A stretch of 64,000 bases of DNA from Phlebiopsis flavidoalba (GCA_035772785.1 JAOCPU010000058.1:124001-188000); one strand, 5' to 3'; shown: positions 23,230 through 34,647, counted from the first letter of the stretch. A program made the numbers and translations. The notes: generated from the letters alone by a model not told the origin.

Positions 23230-24000
23230 TCGTGTATCTAGCTCATGTAGACAAATGAGCTGGGGGTACTAATTTTTCAAGCTTGCGCGGCTGTGTCCTT
23301 CAGACAAAATTCGGTAGGCTTGCATATATGCGACATGGTGATGGGCAGGCAAAAATGCCAGATCGCACATCGTGGTAGTGGTCAAGGTGCAGTCGCGCGA
23401 ACGGAGAGCCGCCCTCGTGGCGTCGACGTTCCATGCGTCGCCCCAATGCCTCTTACGTCAAGCGTGGAGTGACGAACTGCTCTATGATCGAGCGTGCCGC
23501 CGTTTATCGCTTCCCCCGCCTACTCCCTTTGACATTATATGACCGTTATCCCAAGCTCCGATGCCCACTAAGTTACGTGCTGCGTTACTTTGCACTCAAA
23601 TTTCTCTCTCACGCTTCCAGTATCCGGCTTGGTCATCGCACGCGGTATAAACCATTGGCACAACGCTTTGTCAGCTCAAGGCTCGGTGTTATCGCCGAGG
23701 ACATCGTGGCGATGTTGTCCCTCGTCAACGTTTAACGTTTAGAGCGTTGGAGGCCGTGGTCCGGGATCCTGGAGGGAGATAATATCCCCAGGCGAATTGG
23801 ATGAGCTTCCATTGGGGGGGCGCGTGCCCAGCGTACGGCCATACTTGCTCCCTGCAGAGCAGCCCCAGCGAACGCGAGCTCGTGGGCGAGCCTGATCTTC
23901 GACGAGTCTGGTTACAGCGGGTTCTCCCCATGGGTATGACGGGTTCCCCAGTTTGCGGGCTTCCCGGATGAGGAGATGGACTCGAGCGAAGAGGAAGTGC
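23230..24000 (-). repeat. Upstream block of copy F
   Basis: Contains the hairpin (23239-23262), the 'cgtggtagtgg' and 'cgtcgacgttcc' strings, and the distal block with 'cgccgaggacatcgtggcgatg' (about 23693) and 'cgtggtccgggatcctggaggg' (about 23757), as upstream of copy B. The gene-proximal part also holds 'cctacggcgtttcctagtgtacaggctg' near 23040. No coding function is seen. Confidence 0.6.
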
Positions 24001-24009
24001 GCTTTCGTG

Positions 24010-24330
24010 GCGCCGGATGGTATGACTCGGAGTGGTGGCAGGCACGAAGGGTTTGTGCGGCGTCGCACGCGGAGGAGAACCATCCGGAGTCTCGACTGAG
24101 GACAAGAGCCGCACGCTGAGGCCATGTGTGCTGATCAATTTGGACATGACAAACCTCGAGCGGCGGCTCGCGGGGCTTGCGACGGGGGGGTGTCTAGAAC
24201 CCCTTGGATCACGAATTCTTTACTCATAGTGCGCCTCTTTTTTTGTCTTCTCCATTTTGTTGTGCGCTAGAACCGGTCCCTTGTAGTATCCGTCCCGAGC
24301 ACGAATCCTTGCCTATTTGTACGGTCCGGG
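24010..24330 (+). repeat. Array block R2a, copy 3 (partial)
   Basis: Follows copy F's upstream block as R2a follows copy B's. It carries the peptide-like LRPCVLINLDMTNLERRLAG and the CTATTTGTACGGTCCG mark (24313-24328). The matching R2b block is missing; the array decays after about 24.65 kb. Confidence 0.5.
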
Positions 24331-24785
24331 ACACACAAAAACATCCACAGAATTGCAACGTGCCAGGAAATACATATCAGCGGCAGTCTGTTTTTGCTTG
24401 GTGTGGTGTAGGTTTTGTATTCGAGGGATACGATGGACGTATGTAAGGGTAAAGCAGTCGTGACCGTGGTGTGTCCGTGTGTGTCCGTGTTGTGTGCGGT
24501 TGAGGATCAGATATCTACAGCTTGCTCGCGCCCCCATGCGGGTTCCAAGTATTGACAGACATGCTCGCGCTGTATATGGCACATTACGGGTCCACAACCC
24601 AGGAGCGCACGGCGAGCTTTGCCGTGCCCCGCACGCGCGACAAACGCGAATGCTGAAGTCCTGCCAACCCTACGATGCGCGGTGTCTGCGAAATATAGTG
24701 AGCCTGCGTCTGACGGGCTCCAGGGTCAGAGGGTACTTTGGGTGCTTTGTGTTTTCTGGGGTTTTGTTTCTGCCATGGGGAGACA

Positions 24786-24850
24786 GAGGATGAGGAGGAT
24801 GAGGTGGAGGTGGAGGGAGAGGTGGAGGTGGAGGTGGAGGGCGAGCATGG
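24786..24850 (+). repeat. GGTGGA/GGAGGT-type purine repeat
   Basis: Simple repeat of GGTGGA, GATGAG and GGAGGT hexamers on the + strand. It is strongly purine-biased, so it could form unusual DNA structures. No gene is attached. Confidence 0.85.
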
Positions 24851-24869
24851 GATGCGGCCCCGTTCGTTG

Positions 24870-25070
24870 CGGGCCGCGACATGGAGGAGCAGTGGTGGTT
24901 TTGCTGTAGCAGCGGGCGCGGAGGAGAATACGTGGAGTCGTGATGGAAATCAATACGTTGGGGGCCGCATGCGCCAATTTGTGTGGAGTGATAGCGAAGC
25001 TGGAGGGGAAATTGGCTAGGCTCGCCACGGGAATCGGAGTCTCTCTTTTCTTCCAAACCAAGCAATCCGA
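24870..25070 (+). repeat. Array block R2a, copy 4 (fragment)
   Basis: Only the first half of R2a. Its reading LGAACANLCGVIAKLEGKLA continues ...RLATGIG and aligns with the 24.0 kb copy (...LAGLATGG). It marks the right end of the array; beyond about 25.1 kb I find no more array sequence. Confidence 0.5.
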
Positions 25071-25492
25071 ATACTTAGTGAGAACCTTTTCTCTCTTTTA
25101 CAATGTAGTATCTATGAATGACAGTGTCCTCGCGGACACGGTTTCCATCTCACTATTTCATCAAAGCACAAAAACCCACCAACGCCCCAACTTAGGCGCA
25201 AGCGAGTGATATGAAATGCCAGCAAGAAGATGAATGGATGATACTAGCGACCGGTGAAACGGAGCATACGGGGATGGTTGCTTTGAATTATACTCAGGAT
25301 TGGCGTAGCTTTTGGAGGGACAGGGCGAGAACGCTCTGGTGTGCGTAACCATCCGAATTCTTATATTAGCACTTTGAGAGTCTGGGAAACTATCAATAAC
25401 GTTCCGATGGGCTACTTGACACAGGCAGTATCTTTTACGTAGGTACAGCACGACGCGAGGGCGTCACGCGACACCCCTGTGGCGGACAAATT

Positions 25493-25771
25493 TCACAGCT
25501 TGATTTTATCCCTGATGCTCTTATTGTATCTCCCCACCATGGCCTCTAGATCGGAGTCATCGCTAGCCTCTGTTTCTGCTTTGGACTGATGATCCTCCCC
25601 GTCTACATCTTCTTGATCGCGAGCAGCGCTTGAGCCACTTGCTTTTGTTTGCGGGTGAACTTGTCTCGCCGTCTGGATTTCGATTTGGCAGGTCTTCGTC
25701 TCTTGTACGCTCAGGAAGACTTTCCTGGGTAAGGCTGCAGGCGTCGGTGGCGAACACATCGTGAAACCCAT
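25493..25771 (-). CDS. Unrecognised acidic C-terminal coding segment
   Basis: A 92-residue open frame ending in a stop at 25493. It is hydrophilic and rich in Asp, Glu, Ser and Lys in its second half (DQEDVDGEDHQSKAETEA), ending RYNKSIRDKIKL. This bias is typical of a disordered protein tail and less likely by chance. Upstream pieces at 25.71-26.06 kb are open in other frames, so it may be the last exon of a gene reading leftward. No family is recognised and no start is assigned. Confidence 0.3.
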   Translation of the reverse strand: MGFTMCSPPTPAALPRKVFLSVQETKTCQIEIQTARQVHPQTKASGSSAARDQEDVDGEDHQSKAETEASDDSDLEAMVGRYNKSIRDKIKL

Positions 25772-27010
25772 GAAAACGATAGGTGTCGCGGGGTCGGTCC
25801 ATTCGATAGGGTCAGAAAATTTTTAGCTCGTTTGTCTCCTGTTTTGAAGACAAACAGAAAATGATCTCCGTTGCAAAAGAATCCAAGTTGGCATTGTGTA
25901 GATGTGCATCTCGCCCGGCCATAGACATTGACAATAATTCCGCGAGACAAGAAGAGAGTAGGTAGAGAGACATAAGAATTTAAAGAATCATTATCAAAGA
26001 GAAGGGACAGACGAGATTGAAACAGGCTTGAGTTGAGCATGAGACCTGGCGGTAAGGACACTGATCAACCGAGCAGAATGTCCGATTCGTGAGCTCAATC
26101 TCGTCAGGTGCTTTGATTTCTCCCTTCCTGTCGAGCCTCAGTCTTCCGGCCCGTGTCAAAGCTCAGATCCATCTGCTTCCGCCATTTCACCCGCAGGTGC
26201 TACAAGTTCCACATCATCGGCCCAAGAACAAAACCCCACCGCCCCGGGCGCAGAGTGCATAAATGATACATCAAGCGAAGGACAGCGCTACCGCCCAGCG
26301 AGGCTTGACACATCGCCTACTGGGCAGGGTGTTCGTGCGTGTCGGAAGTATACAGCAGGAAATCAGGCTGCCGAGAGCGACGGTTATTGCAGCTTGCGCG
26401 CGCGGATGTACTGACGCCGAGCGCACGATCGTCAAGTGTGAACCGAAACGCCCCAGTACGGCATGCCGACCAGTACTACGTGTCTCTTCTTCCGGAAGAT
26501 CGTCAGGTACTTGCCAAAAATGGTTACCGCTCGGTTGAGAATGCAAATACTGGACCGCGAGTATCGAAATCTTGATAACGAGGGAGTCAATATATGGCAG
26601 TATCTATCGCGAATTGTGCACTCACTCTGGACCATGTGTTTTTATAAGTGTAGCAGCTGGTCGTATAGCTGCAGCTGCACTGCTAGCTCGCAGTTAAACA
26701 GCTCCAGGAAGTCTGGCGCACTGAGCGATGTACATTGGTCCGAGGCGATCGAGGGTAGATGCTAAGCTACTGGTGTAGAGAGGGTAGTGATGCACGCGAA
26801 TCTTCGTCGATATTCTCTTCTGACCAAGAGGATGCGATGCGACCAGTGGCAGCAAGGACCAATTCTGTAAGACTTGCTTTTGAGAGAGTACTCTCCGCGA
26901 TGTTTAGTACCCTCTTGATCAGGTGCTAATGCGTATCGTGCCAGACGTGTGAGAGCTGTAGAGCAGTGCCTGATTCGCGCTAAGTGAAGACCTTCGTAAG
27001 TGTAACTGCT
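25772..27010. other. Region with only short, unassigned open frames
   Basis: Open frames up to about 115 residues occur on both strands. A + strand stretch at 26463-26640 (containing ILDREYRNLDNEGVNIWQYL) looks somewhat protein-like, but I cannot place it in a gene. No RNA gene or repeat was seen. Confidence 0.3.
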
Positions 27011-27394
27011 CTACGTTCTTCGCCGGAGGGTCGTGTTTTTCGCTCGTGTTCGGAAGGGAGCAACGATCATAGGTTTAAGGCTCATAGGCTTGAACTTCAT
27101 GTACGAAATGGATGGGGTAGGATCGGCCACTGAGATCTGCTTGGGTACCGCAAATGGGAAATATGGGAGTTCGTTGGGGTCATCAGAGTCATCGATTAAA
27201 TCATGAAGGGGATGTTGTGACTTAGAAAGGTGTTGATGATCACGCCAACCGTATAGCTCAGCAGGAATAACAGTTTTCGTCGCCTCTGAACGGGTGTCTT
27301 CTGGTCTGCAGAGTCTATGTCTGTCAAATCGGGAGGGCGTGCCCGCCGAGTCGGAATGCGTATCTGGCAAATCGGAATGTGCGTCTGTGTCCAT
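27011..27394 (-). CDS. Unrecognised hydrophilic coding candidate
   Basis: A 127-residue frame beginning ATG GAC ACA GAC, rich in Asp, Ser, Pro and His, with a segment DDSDDPNELPYFPFAVPKQI and a basic end. A plausible short upstream exon starts ATG TCG CAC GAT near 27520 and reads MSHDVLSASSTYTF, with a GTGAGT donor near 27440 and a CAG acceptor near 27410. That exon would need one base fixed to stay open. No conserved domain is recognised. It could be a real lineage-specific protein or a chance frame. Confidence 0.3.
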   Translation of the reverse strand: MDTDAHSDLPDTHSDSAGTPSRFDRHRLCRPEDTRSEATKTVIPAELYGWRDHQHLSKSQHPLHDLIDDSDDPNELPYFPFAVPKQISVADPTPSISYMKFKPMSLKPMIVAPFRTRAKNTTLRRRT

Positions 27395-27548
27395 GATTTT
27401 CGACTGAAACTAGGGGAGAAGTCTACTCACTGTCCGGCATCGCTCAATACGAGGGGGCCACGAAGGTGTAGGTTGATGAAGCTGAAAGAACATCGTGCGA
27501 CATTTTATAAATTGCAAATTTGGTGCAGTGGTGAGAAATCCAAGTTTC

Positions 27549-27839
27549 TCAGCGCGGCGTGATAAGTGCCCATTTCAGCACGCTTTGAATCAGATATGGT
27601 ACAACGAGGAGAAGAAGTGAGCTCGCACGCACAAGAACGAGCGATATCGATTGGAGACGCGTCACTGGCATCGCTGTACGCATGGCGATTATGAGGAAAA
27701 GATGTACTAGAGAGAACAAAAATCCACCAGGTGCGGTGCGATTGAGAACAAAGGATCTCCAGGATGAGCTGAAGGGCGGTGTTTTCGACGGTAAGGGTCT
27801 GCGACGGCCAGCGCTGATCGAGCGCTGACTCGGAGTCAC
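27549..27839 (-). CDS. Possible small membrane protein
   Basis: A 96-residue frame with two hydrophobic stretches (GGFLFSLVHLFLIIAM and LVLVRASSLLLLVVPYLI) that could span a membrane. A second frame over the same bases is open nearly as long, so the coding frame is not certain. No homolog is recognised. Confidence 0.2.
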   Translation of the reverse strand: MTPSQRSISAGRRRPLPSKTPPFSSSWRSFVLNRTAPGGFLFSLVHLFLIIAMRTAMPVTRLQSISLVLVRASSLLLLVVPYLIQSVLKWALITPR

Positions 27840-28439
27840 TGCCGATTGCTCTCGATGTGCACTTTCGCCGGGAAGCAGAGAGAATAGACTGGGTGTTTAG
27901 GTGCTATTAATTTTCTGCAGTAGCTTAGGAAGAAAGGTATAATTAAAACGTCAGGGGAAGGCACGACCACCGTGCGGGCTGCGCGCGTGACCTGCGTCAT
28001 GAGCTGTGGCCACGTTAGAACTTAGAAGCCACGTGGTCGCCACCGGCACGTCACCCTAAATAGGAACAATGGGTTGAGCTGCGCGTCTATGTGGCATATC
28101 AACAACCTTCATCGTCTGCGTCCCCACACAACAGCACTCTAGGTCTCTTGGTCTTGAACAGTAACATGCGTGAACTCCTAGTAAGCGACTCTTACTCCTG
28201 TGTAGATCTCTAAACTGAATGCTGCTGCAGGCTCAGAACGCCATATCATCTCTCCACCTACGTGGCCTCCTGGCCGACCCGGACGCAGGTCAGGCGGACA
28301 TGCCGGCAGACCTCCATCGTGTCGCTATTCCAAGATATCTCGCACGCAGCTGGCTTATGGATGTGAAGCGTCTGAAAAAATCCTGACCAGCAACAACTGA
28401 TTTATCGAGAAGCCAACGTTTCCACGCCCACCCTTCTCA

Positions 28440-29505
28440 GCTCCCGTCCACCGCGTCAAACAACAATTGACGGCCTCCTTGGGTCAATGTATCCTCGGAC
28501 AAGCGGAAGGGCGTACATCCGTGGTGTTCGAGCTTGATAACGTTGAGCTAAGTGACCATGATCCCGGTACATATGTCCCTCCCCTCGCAATCAAGATTGC
28601 ACGTCTTGACCACAGCGGTCCACTGGTTGGGTCGGGAGGCCTGGTTCTATGACGAAGAAATGGAAAGCTACCAAGGCTCGGTCGTGCCTTACTGTTACGG
28701 CTGCTGGTTTGAGCTGGATCTTGGGTGATCATCCTCGACCAATCTACATCTCCGCGATGTGTTATACCTCCACTGAACCGGAAAGACGATGCCAGTCACG
28801 AGTGGGATGGAAGACGGCGAAGAAGAGGATGAGACGGCCAAGGAGAAAAAGGACCTCTCTCATCTGAGGTTCTTTGAAAGAAACCGTATCCATTCGCTCT
28901 TCCATGAGAAGAGACGCTCACAGAAACGTCGTCTCTGTCCTGATTCTGGCAGCGTCTTGGAGGGATGTTGCCCATAGGTGACCCCCTCAATCTCATTGAC
29001 GGACCCGGGTGAGTGATTCGCAAAATAGCTCATCGCACCACTGACCATTAACTGAATGTAGAGGGGACATATAAGTATGCTATGCACCGCTGAGCTAGGA
29101 GAGCGTGGGTATCATCGGTGAGGTGTCTTGAGCCATGCGTGTGACCTGATCGCGTTTTCATGGGATTATCTGTAGCATGGGATGACATACGACGGGAGAA
29201 CTTTCTGAAGGCGTTGCCCTTGCCAGATGACATCCCGCCCCCGTCTTGGTCGCCACAATTCGCGGAGCCAACTATGGATGGCGGCTTATCGACTTTGAAC
29301 GCTTCGTCAAGTGCAACTACACTCCATTCGGCGCCGAATACATGTTTGGGTCAAATGGTGGCTCAGGTCTTGGACAATATAGTCACGGGGTATTGCCATT
29401 GGTACCCTGAAGATTATGAAATAGACCCCAAGGATATACGTCACAATAAGGAGAAGTGGTTGTTGAAAAGGTTCAGAAGAGATATGAAGGGAATGCCTTG
29501 ATCAC
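28440..29505 (+). pseudogene. Decayed fungal protein-kinase-like gene
   Basis: Pieces of a kinase-like fold occur in the right order but in changing frames. PPLAIKIARLDHS (about 28575-28615) contains the Lys of the N-lobe strand. FYDEEMESYQGSVVP (28645-28690) is typical of a fungal-specific kinase-like family. QRLGGMLPIGDPLNLIDG (28948-29005) is followed by a GTGAGT donor, an intron to about 29060 and a VAWDDIRRENFL catalytic-loop equivalent (29175-29210) in which the usual His of HxD is Trp. WRLIDFERFVKCNYTPFGAE (about 29280-29335) holds the metal-binding DF. At least three frame changes and the lost His argue for decay, although indel errors could explain some breaks. The family is common and multicopy in agaricomycetes; its substrates are unknown. 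Confidence 0.6.
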
Positions 29506-29989
29506 ATTCATCGAACGCTTCGTCATGTTTCTATCGAGAGTAGTCACTGGGAAGGATGCCACGACTTTGATTTACCTGTATGTATTACCCTGGAATTTAT
29601 TTGAAAACCTGCACCCAGATATTGATGATTCTATACCACTATTGATCGTCCCTGAGAGCGATGTGAGCATCATCTTCATCTCCAAAGCTGGTGAGACCAG
29701 ATTGTTTAATTATCTACTTCGTTCGATTGATATCTTTAAGATGGTCAACCCTCGTCTCACCTCCGTTCGTACTGGGATACCCGTGGGGGTCGAAGGGAAG
29801 GTAATCGGCAATAGTCGAAGTCGAAGCAGCGTATAAAGGTAGCAAAACGGCACAACGAGTAGCGGCACTGCGAGCCAAGGGCGATGCATCTTGGGCAGCG
29901 TTGGTATCCTCCGTGTGCTTCCCTCCTCCACAAAGAGACGACATCTAGAACCGACGAACCGTCCGGCTCCATTTTAAATCCTCAAGTGG

Positions 29990-30625
29990 CCGATCGGAGG
30001 GACTCTTGTTCGCCCCATAGGTGATCCGCTCAGCATCACTGACGGTGACCCAGGATGAGTGATTAGCGCATGCGCGTACACAGAGATTATTGGAACGGCT
30101 GACAATTCACCGGATGCTGCCGCGATGAGATCTATGCCGTGCACCGCGAGCTCAGAGGGCCTGGGATCATTCGTGCGAGTGCCATAACTGTAAACTGTGG
30201 CATATCGAGTGTCGCATACTCAAGGCATTATATCTGTTACAGCACGGGATAACTCCGCGGATCCACATGAGGGCGGGAAAACGTTTCTGAGAGGCATAGC
30301 CTCATGACTACTTGACATTCCTGGTCCCCATTGCGAGAGGCAACTATGGATGGGGCGGCCTACCGACTTTGAACGCCGCTCGCTCAAGTGCAATTCTATT
30401 CCCCATTCGGTGCTAAGTTCATGGTTGGGCAATTGGGTGTGTCAAGCTCTTGTGACAGAATAGTCACAGGATAGTGCCACTGGTAGCGCAAAAAAATCGT
30501 CTCCCTGAAGACTACGAGATAGATTCGGAAGAATATACGTCGCAATGATGGGGAGTGAAGATGGGTCATGAAAGTGGCTCAGAAGAGATATGATGAGGAT
30601 GCCTTGATCACGTTAATCCGCCTGC
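29990..30625 (+). pseudogene. Second, partial kinase-like copy
   Basis: A tandem copy of the C-lobe part of the gene above. It has PIGDPLSITDGDPG at about 30015-30055, a region like '...tatggatggggcggcctaccgactttgaacg' (about 30343) matching the DF strand of copy 1, and a tail 'cagaagagatatgatgaggatgccttgatcacgtta' near 30580 matching 29470-29505. The catalytic loop is destroyed and the N-lobe is missing. It is more eroded than copy 1. Confidence 0.6.
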
Positions 30626-30822
30626 CATTGCCGAATGATACAATTTTAATACATATAACAGGCTTACTGGCCGCGCTCAATGTCATCATTGTATAGGTAG
30701 TGCTTCTTTGGGCTCACCATTGGATTCAGAAACGGAATGACAGGGGAAGGGCGAATGTAATGAGGCCCATCTTCAACACATCACAAAAACGGTCAAACGT
30801 GTGAGGTTTCGAATCTTGTAAA

Positions 30823-33330
30823 TTACCTCTTCTTTGTGCCAGACAAATCTTCTGTATGTATCCATCTAGTGTGCACGCCTTTACCCGTCAGTAGATCGGT
30901 CACGGCCGGCCTTGATCTGCTTCCCTTGCACCATAAACCTCGACACCGCTGGTCTTTCCCAGGTAGGGGTTTCACTGGAGTAGTACGTATCCCGTCAATG
31001 ACACATTCCCGCTCTTCGTGAAGACGGACAACGTACCTGATGTTGACGATGCACAGACCTTGCGAAGCTCCTCCGCGAGTGTATCGGCCTGCAGCCCGGG
31101 AATGGTTCGAAGCCTGTTAGGAGTGGTGCACGCCTTACGGCCCTGTCGCACCTTAAACGGCTACAGAAATCGGCTTCACCGTGCCTTTTCTGAGTATATA
31201 CCCGTCAGTCCTGTCTGTCTTGAGCACTGAAAAAAGCGGACACGTACTTGGCAAACCGCCACGCCCCCGTCGGTACGCATCTCGTGCCACGCCTGAACAT
31301 GTTGTTGCGTAATGCGCTTCAGGACATCATCGCGTTTCATGAACTCCGGGGCCGTGTCCTCAGTGGCCTTTGACGTCATTTACCGCGTGCGAGCGAGCTT
31401 GGTCGTCTCGTCCTACCCGTCTATGGTACTGCTGGTCGTGCGCGTTGAACCAAGAGTTCTTGTCCCCGCGAACGTTCCGTTGAACGTACTTGATGTCCGC
31501 GATTGCTGTAGAGCTTAGATGTACTGGCGCCGAGGATGTAAGCCAACGTTTCCTCCGCGGTAGACGAAATTGGAAACGCACTCTCTCTCGGCTGAGACCG
31601 TCACGCCACCAGCCCAACGTGTCTCAAAAAACGGCTTCCATAGTTCTGTTACTACTATCTCGCCGCGCCGCTTTCCTCTTGCTTCGTCGTTCTTTCCGTT
31701 CCCTGGCCTCCGCTTTCTCCTTGTTTCCTCCTCGACACTGTGCACCGTAACGGTGCGGTCGATGCGCGGTGGCCTGACGGATGGTTCTGATAGCAACGGC
31801 GGCTAAAGTTTCTAGCCACGTCTGAGAGAATGTTCGTATGCCATGAGGGGCAAGTTGGCATATCCGGGAACTAACAACATTCACCCCTTGGAACGCCTTG
31901 ACTTTGATCAGGAACGGGCCGTGCAGGTGGAAGTGGCTGGACCGGCCTTTGGCAGATCGACGCCTTAAGAAACGTCTTGTTACGTTTTTTTGTTCTTTGT
32001 CTACGATTTGACATCGGTTGTACCCACATCTACTTATGGTGGCCGGCACCGGTTTGTTTGGGACGCGGGTTTCGAAATGTGGCAGAAGGATTGAGGATGT
32101 GGGAAGCTGGTAAGCGTTAAGAAGATATATCGGATTCGGCACTGACCTAACAGATACGCGAGTCTCGTGCCTAAGGGCTGCACAGGTCGCGCGCGGAGCA
32201 AACAGGCAACACATGTGTCGACCGCAGCGTTGGTTCGCAGGCATTTGGTAGCGCGCTTCAGGTTGAAGGTGGAAGTTCGTCGCCAGACTCGTCGACAAGG
32301 CCTGCAGAAGCGAAGCGTGAAGTATATTCGAGATAGTCTTACGGTGTTCAGATTTGAGTGTCGTGTAAGAATTAGGAAAGGAAAGTAAAACCTTCAGAGC
32401 GTGTGAATACAGGCGTTGGTAGGCATGCTTTGGGGTCCGATGTTGGTGCCGGACCTTCATCTTGTAACGTAGTGTTTTTCCCAAAGCGTTTGTTGAGCTC
32501 ATCTTCTGGCTCATGCTGAACTCCGTGTTGATGTTGGATATCGAGTCCTTCGGGTTTTTTGGCCAAGGACGTATAGGTGGTACATCCGCCTTGACATCCG
32601 CACCCATCGTCCACAAATTGTCTGACCAGCAATGCAGTACGCGCATGCTGTACGGACGACAGCTTTGCCTTTTCGCATCTTCATTCTTGAAAACCTCAGC
32701 TGGGAGCTTCTGTATAGCCGATAGCCAGCGGAGGGCCCAAACCTGAGCGATCGTATCAGTGCGTAATGGATGCCAGTTGGTCAGGCACTAGTTTCATGGG
32801 TCCACTGGACGACTTGTCAGGTTGAGCAGATGCATAATCTTGAGGGATGCACGGAAGAGACCCAACCGCCAGGAATCATCAAATCCGCGCCACTCATAAT
32901 CTTTTCGACAACTACTCCGGGCGTAGATATGCACGGGAGCATGTCGGGGTGAGACCACAGGGTATAGACTGCGGAACGTTAGACTAAGGTCGAGATAGAA
33001 GAGCAATATGGCTCACTAGTTGGAATGATGTCCCCCTCTAGGTCCCTCCCTATACGCGAAACCAAAGGGGATTGCCTTCCGTGCCGATATACACAACCTT
33101 GGCTGGACTTTAAATGAGACCGGAGAATGCCTGAAAGAGAAAACTTACACCAGGTACACCACTGCTACTCACAAACCCCCTACTGAGCATTCCATTTGGA
33201 ACAAGCTCTTTGGCACGATCCTCGTCGAAAGTATACCGAGTGGCGAGAGAAGTACGCAAGCGACGGAGGTCCGATGTGCGTAAGGTACAGCAGTTTTTTT
33301 GAGCTCAATTGTGGTGTCTTCTTTGAACAT
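30823..33330 (-). CDS. Eukaryotic translation initiation factor 2D (ligatin/Tma64-like)
   Basis: eIF2D binds the ribosomal P site, can deliver Met-tRNA without GTP and helps recycle post-termination 40S subunits in the cytoplasm. The start at 33330 reads MFKEDTTIELKKTAVP. A conserved TSDLRRLRTSL follows, then GTEGNPLWFRV (PUA-like part), VYTLWSHPDMLPCISTPG and GADLMIPGG near 32.85-32.95 kb. LHCWSDNLWTMGADVKADVP lies near 32.6 kb. A SWIB/MDM2-like and SUI1 C-terminal part follows: EFMKRDDVLKRITQQHVQAW (31.3 kb), LQADTLAEELRKVCASST (31.05 kb) and VQGKQIKA...GKGVHTRWIH before the stop at 30823-30825. Introns are short. Frame breaks at single bases (for example near 33285 and a TTT near 30927) recur, as in other genes here, so I read this as a functional gene in an imperfect assembly. 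Confidence 0.8.
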
Positions 33331-33798
33331 TGATCCCGTATGTTTTAGTGCAAATACGTTGTTTATGTATGAGATGTTTCAGAGGCTCATGGAGGGGTAA
33401 GTAATTGGACCGTAGCAGGATCTAGCAGGATTAGTGTAAAAATGCGGACAGCCTGCGATGGCGATCACGATCTCGGAGCGCGCTGCGCGATTAATCCATT
33501 CACACGATGGCCAACGTACATGACGTAACGCTTTCGAGTTGAATAGATTGACAGGTATAATACTGATTTGTGCGATCACAAGCTGGGGTAACGTTTGCTT
33601 GCTGAGGCGATTAAGTCATCGCTGGTAGAATAATCCTGCTATGGGCAAAACGCCATATGTGAGACCATGGCACTGAGTATGTGATGTGCCAGAGCCGTTA
33701 AAACTACTCAATGCAATTTGACTATACAGCCTGAAACGAGTACTCTAGTTCCACGGGATATCCATTCCGCGGTCTGTAGGGCGGAGGAAGAATGTCTT

Positions 33799-34647
33799 TC
33801 AGATCTCACAATCCTCATCGCTTCCTCTTCTTGGCTGTCGCCACTGAGATAGTCGTACCGGTGGTTTCTCGTCGAGCCTATCTTCATGGTGTGGTTGGCT
33901 TACGGATCGCTTGTACCATGCGAAATATCCTGTCCAAACTGCGTGCCAGATCTCTTCGGCAATGGTGTCTTTGGTCGGCGCCACAATCCTGGTCATCCGA
34001 TCTTCTGTGCCTCTGCTAGTCTTTGTGAGAACCGTCCGACACACCCAGTGCGTTGACGTCCAGCAGTGCTTAAGGCTGGGATCGTCTGTGTTTGCGTAAA
34101 TAATTATCTCACACGTGGATGGCTCTGACCCTCTCGAAACGTCTCTCACACCTGTGCCTAGCTCCTGCTGCTGCACAAAATCTCGCAGTTGTGACGTTCG
34201 GTCAGACGACCAGGCAGGGTGACGTATAAGATGAGCCTGTTTACGCCTCAGTGGCGGCTTAGTTTGACATGTTCAGAACGAGAAGCCCGCTTCTTGTTGA
34301 CTGAGGTGAGTGGAACGTGTAGAATGTGTGGCCGGTTCCGGCAGGGTCGTTTGCAGAGGAAGAGAGTAAAGCCGATCCAGACACGGCCATCCGCTTCTTC
34401 TCCTTGGAAGTATGCGCACCAATACAGAGTCTCTTTTTTTGACTTCGCTAGAGGCGTCGAAAGCGTCTGTCCTCCATAAGTCAGATATCAAACATACGTA
34501 TCTCCACCCGAGCGGCCGGACTGACCAGTTCGCTGCAGACGCTGAATGGGGACTTTGAGGGCCTCCGAGTCTGAGACGGTCGCACGGCACATAGCGTGAG
34601 CTCATCCAGAGATCTAAACGAGTGAGGCTCGGCGAGTAGGGAACCAT
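33799..34647 (-). CDS. Unrecognised coding candidate
   Basis: Two - strand frames follow each other: 34273-34647 and 33799-34176. The second looks more protein-like (IVAPTKDTIAEEIWHAVWTG, then a basic hydrophilic tail ending DEDCEI). It might be the last exon of a small gene upstream of eIF2D. No family is recognised. An intron or frame break near 34.2 kb would be needed to join the two. The region 33331-33798 shows nothing but eIF2D's 5' flank. Confidence 0.3.

Noticed and set aside
31624..32646. A 340-residue uninterrupted - strand frame as a novel protein
   Set aside because: Its first part is the eIF2D reading (LHCWSDNLWTMGADVKADVP); the rest runs through introns and other frames of the same gene and shows no motif of its own.
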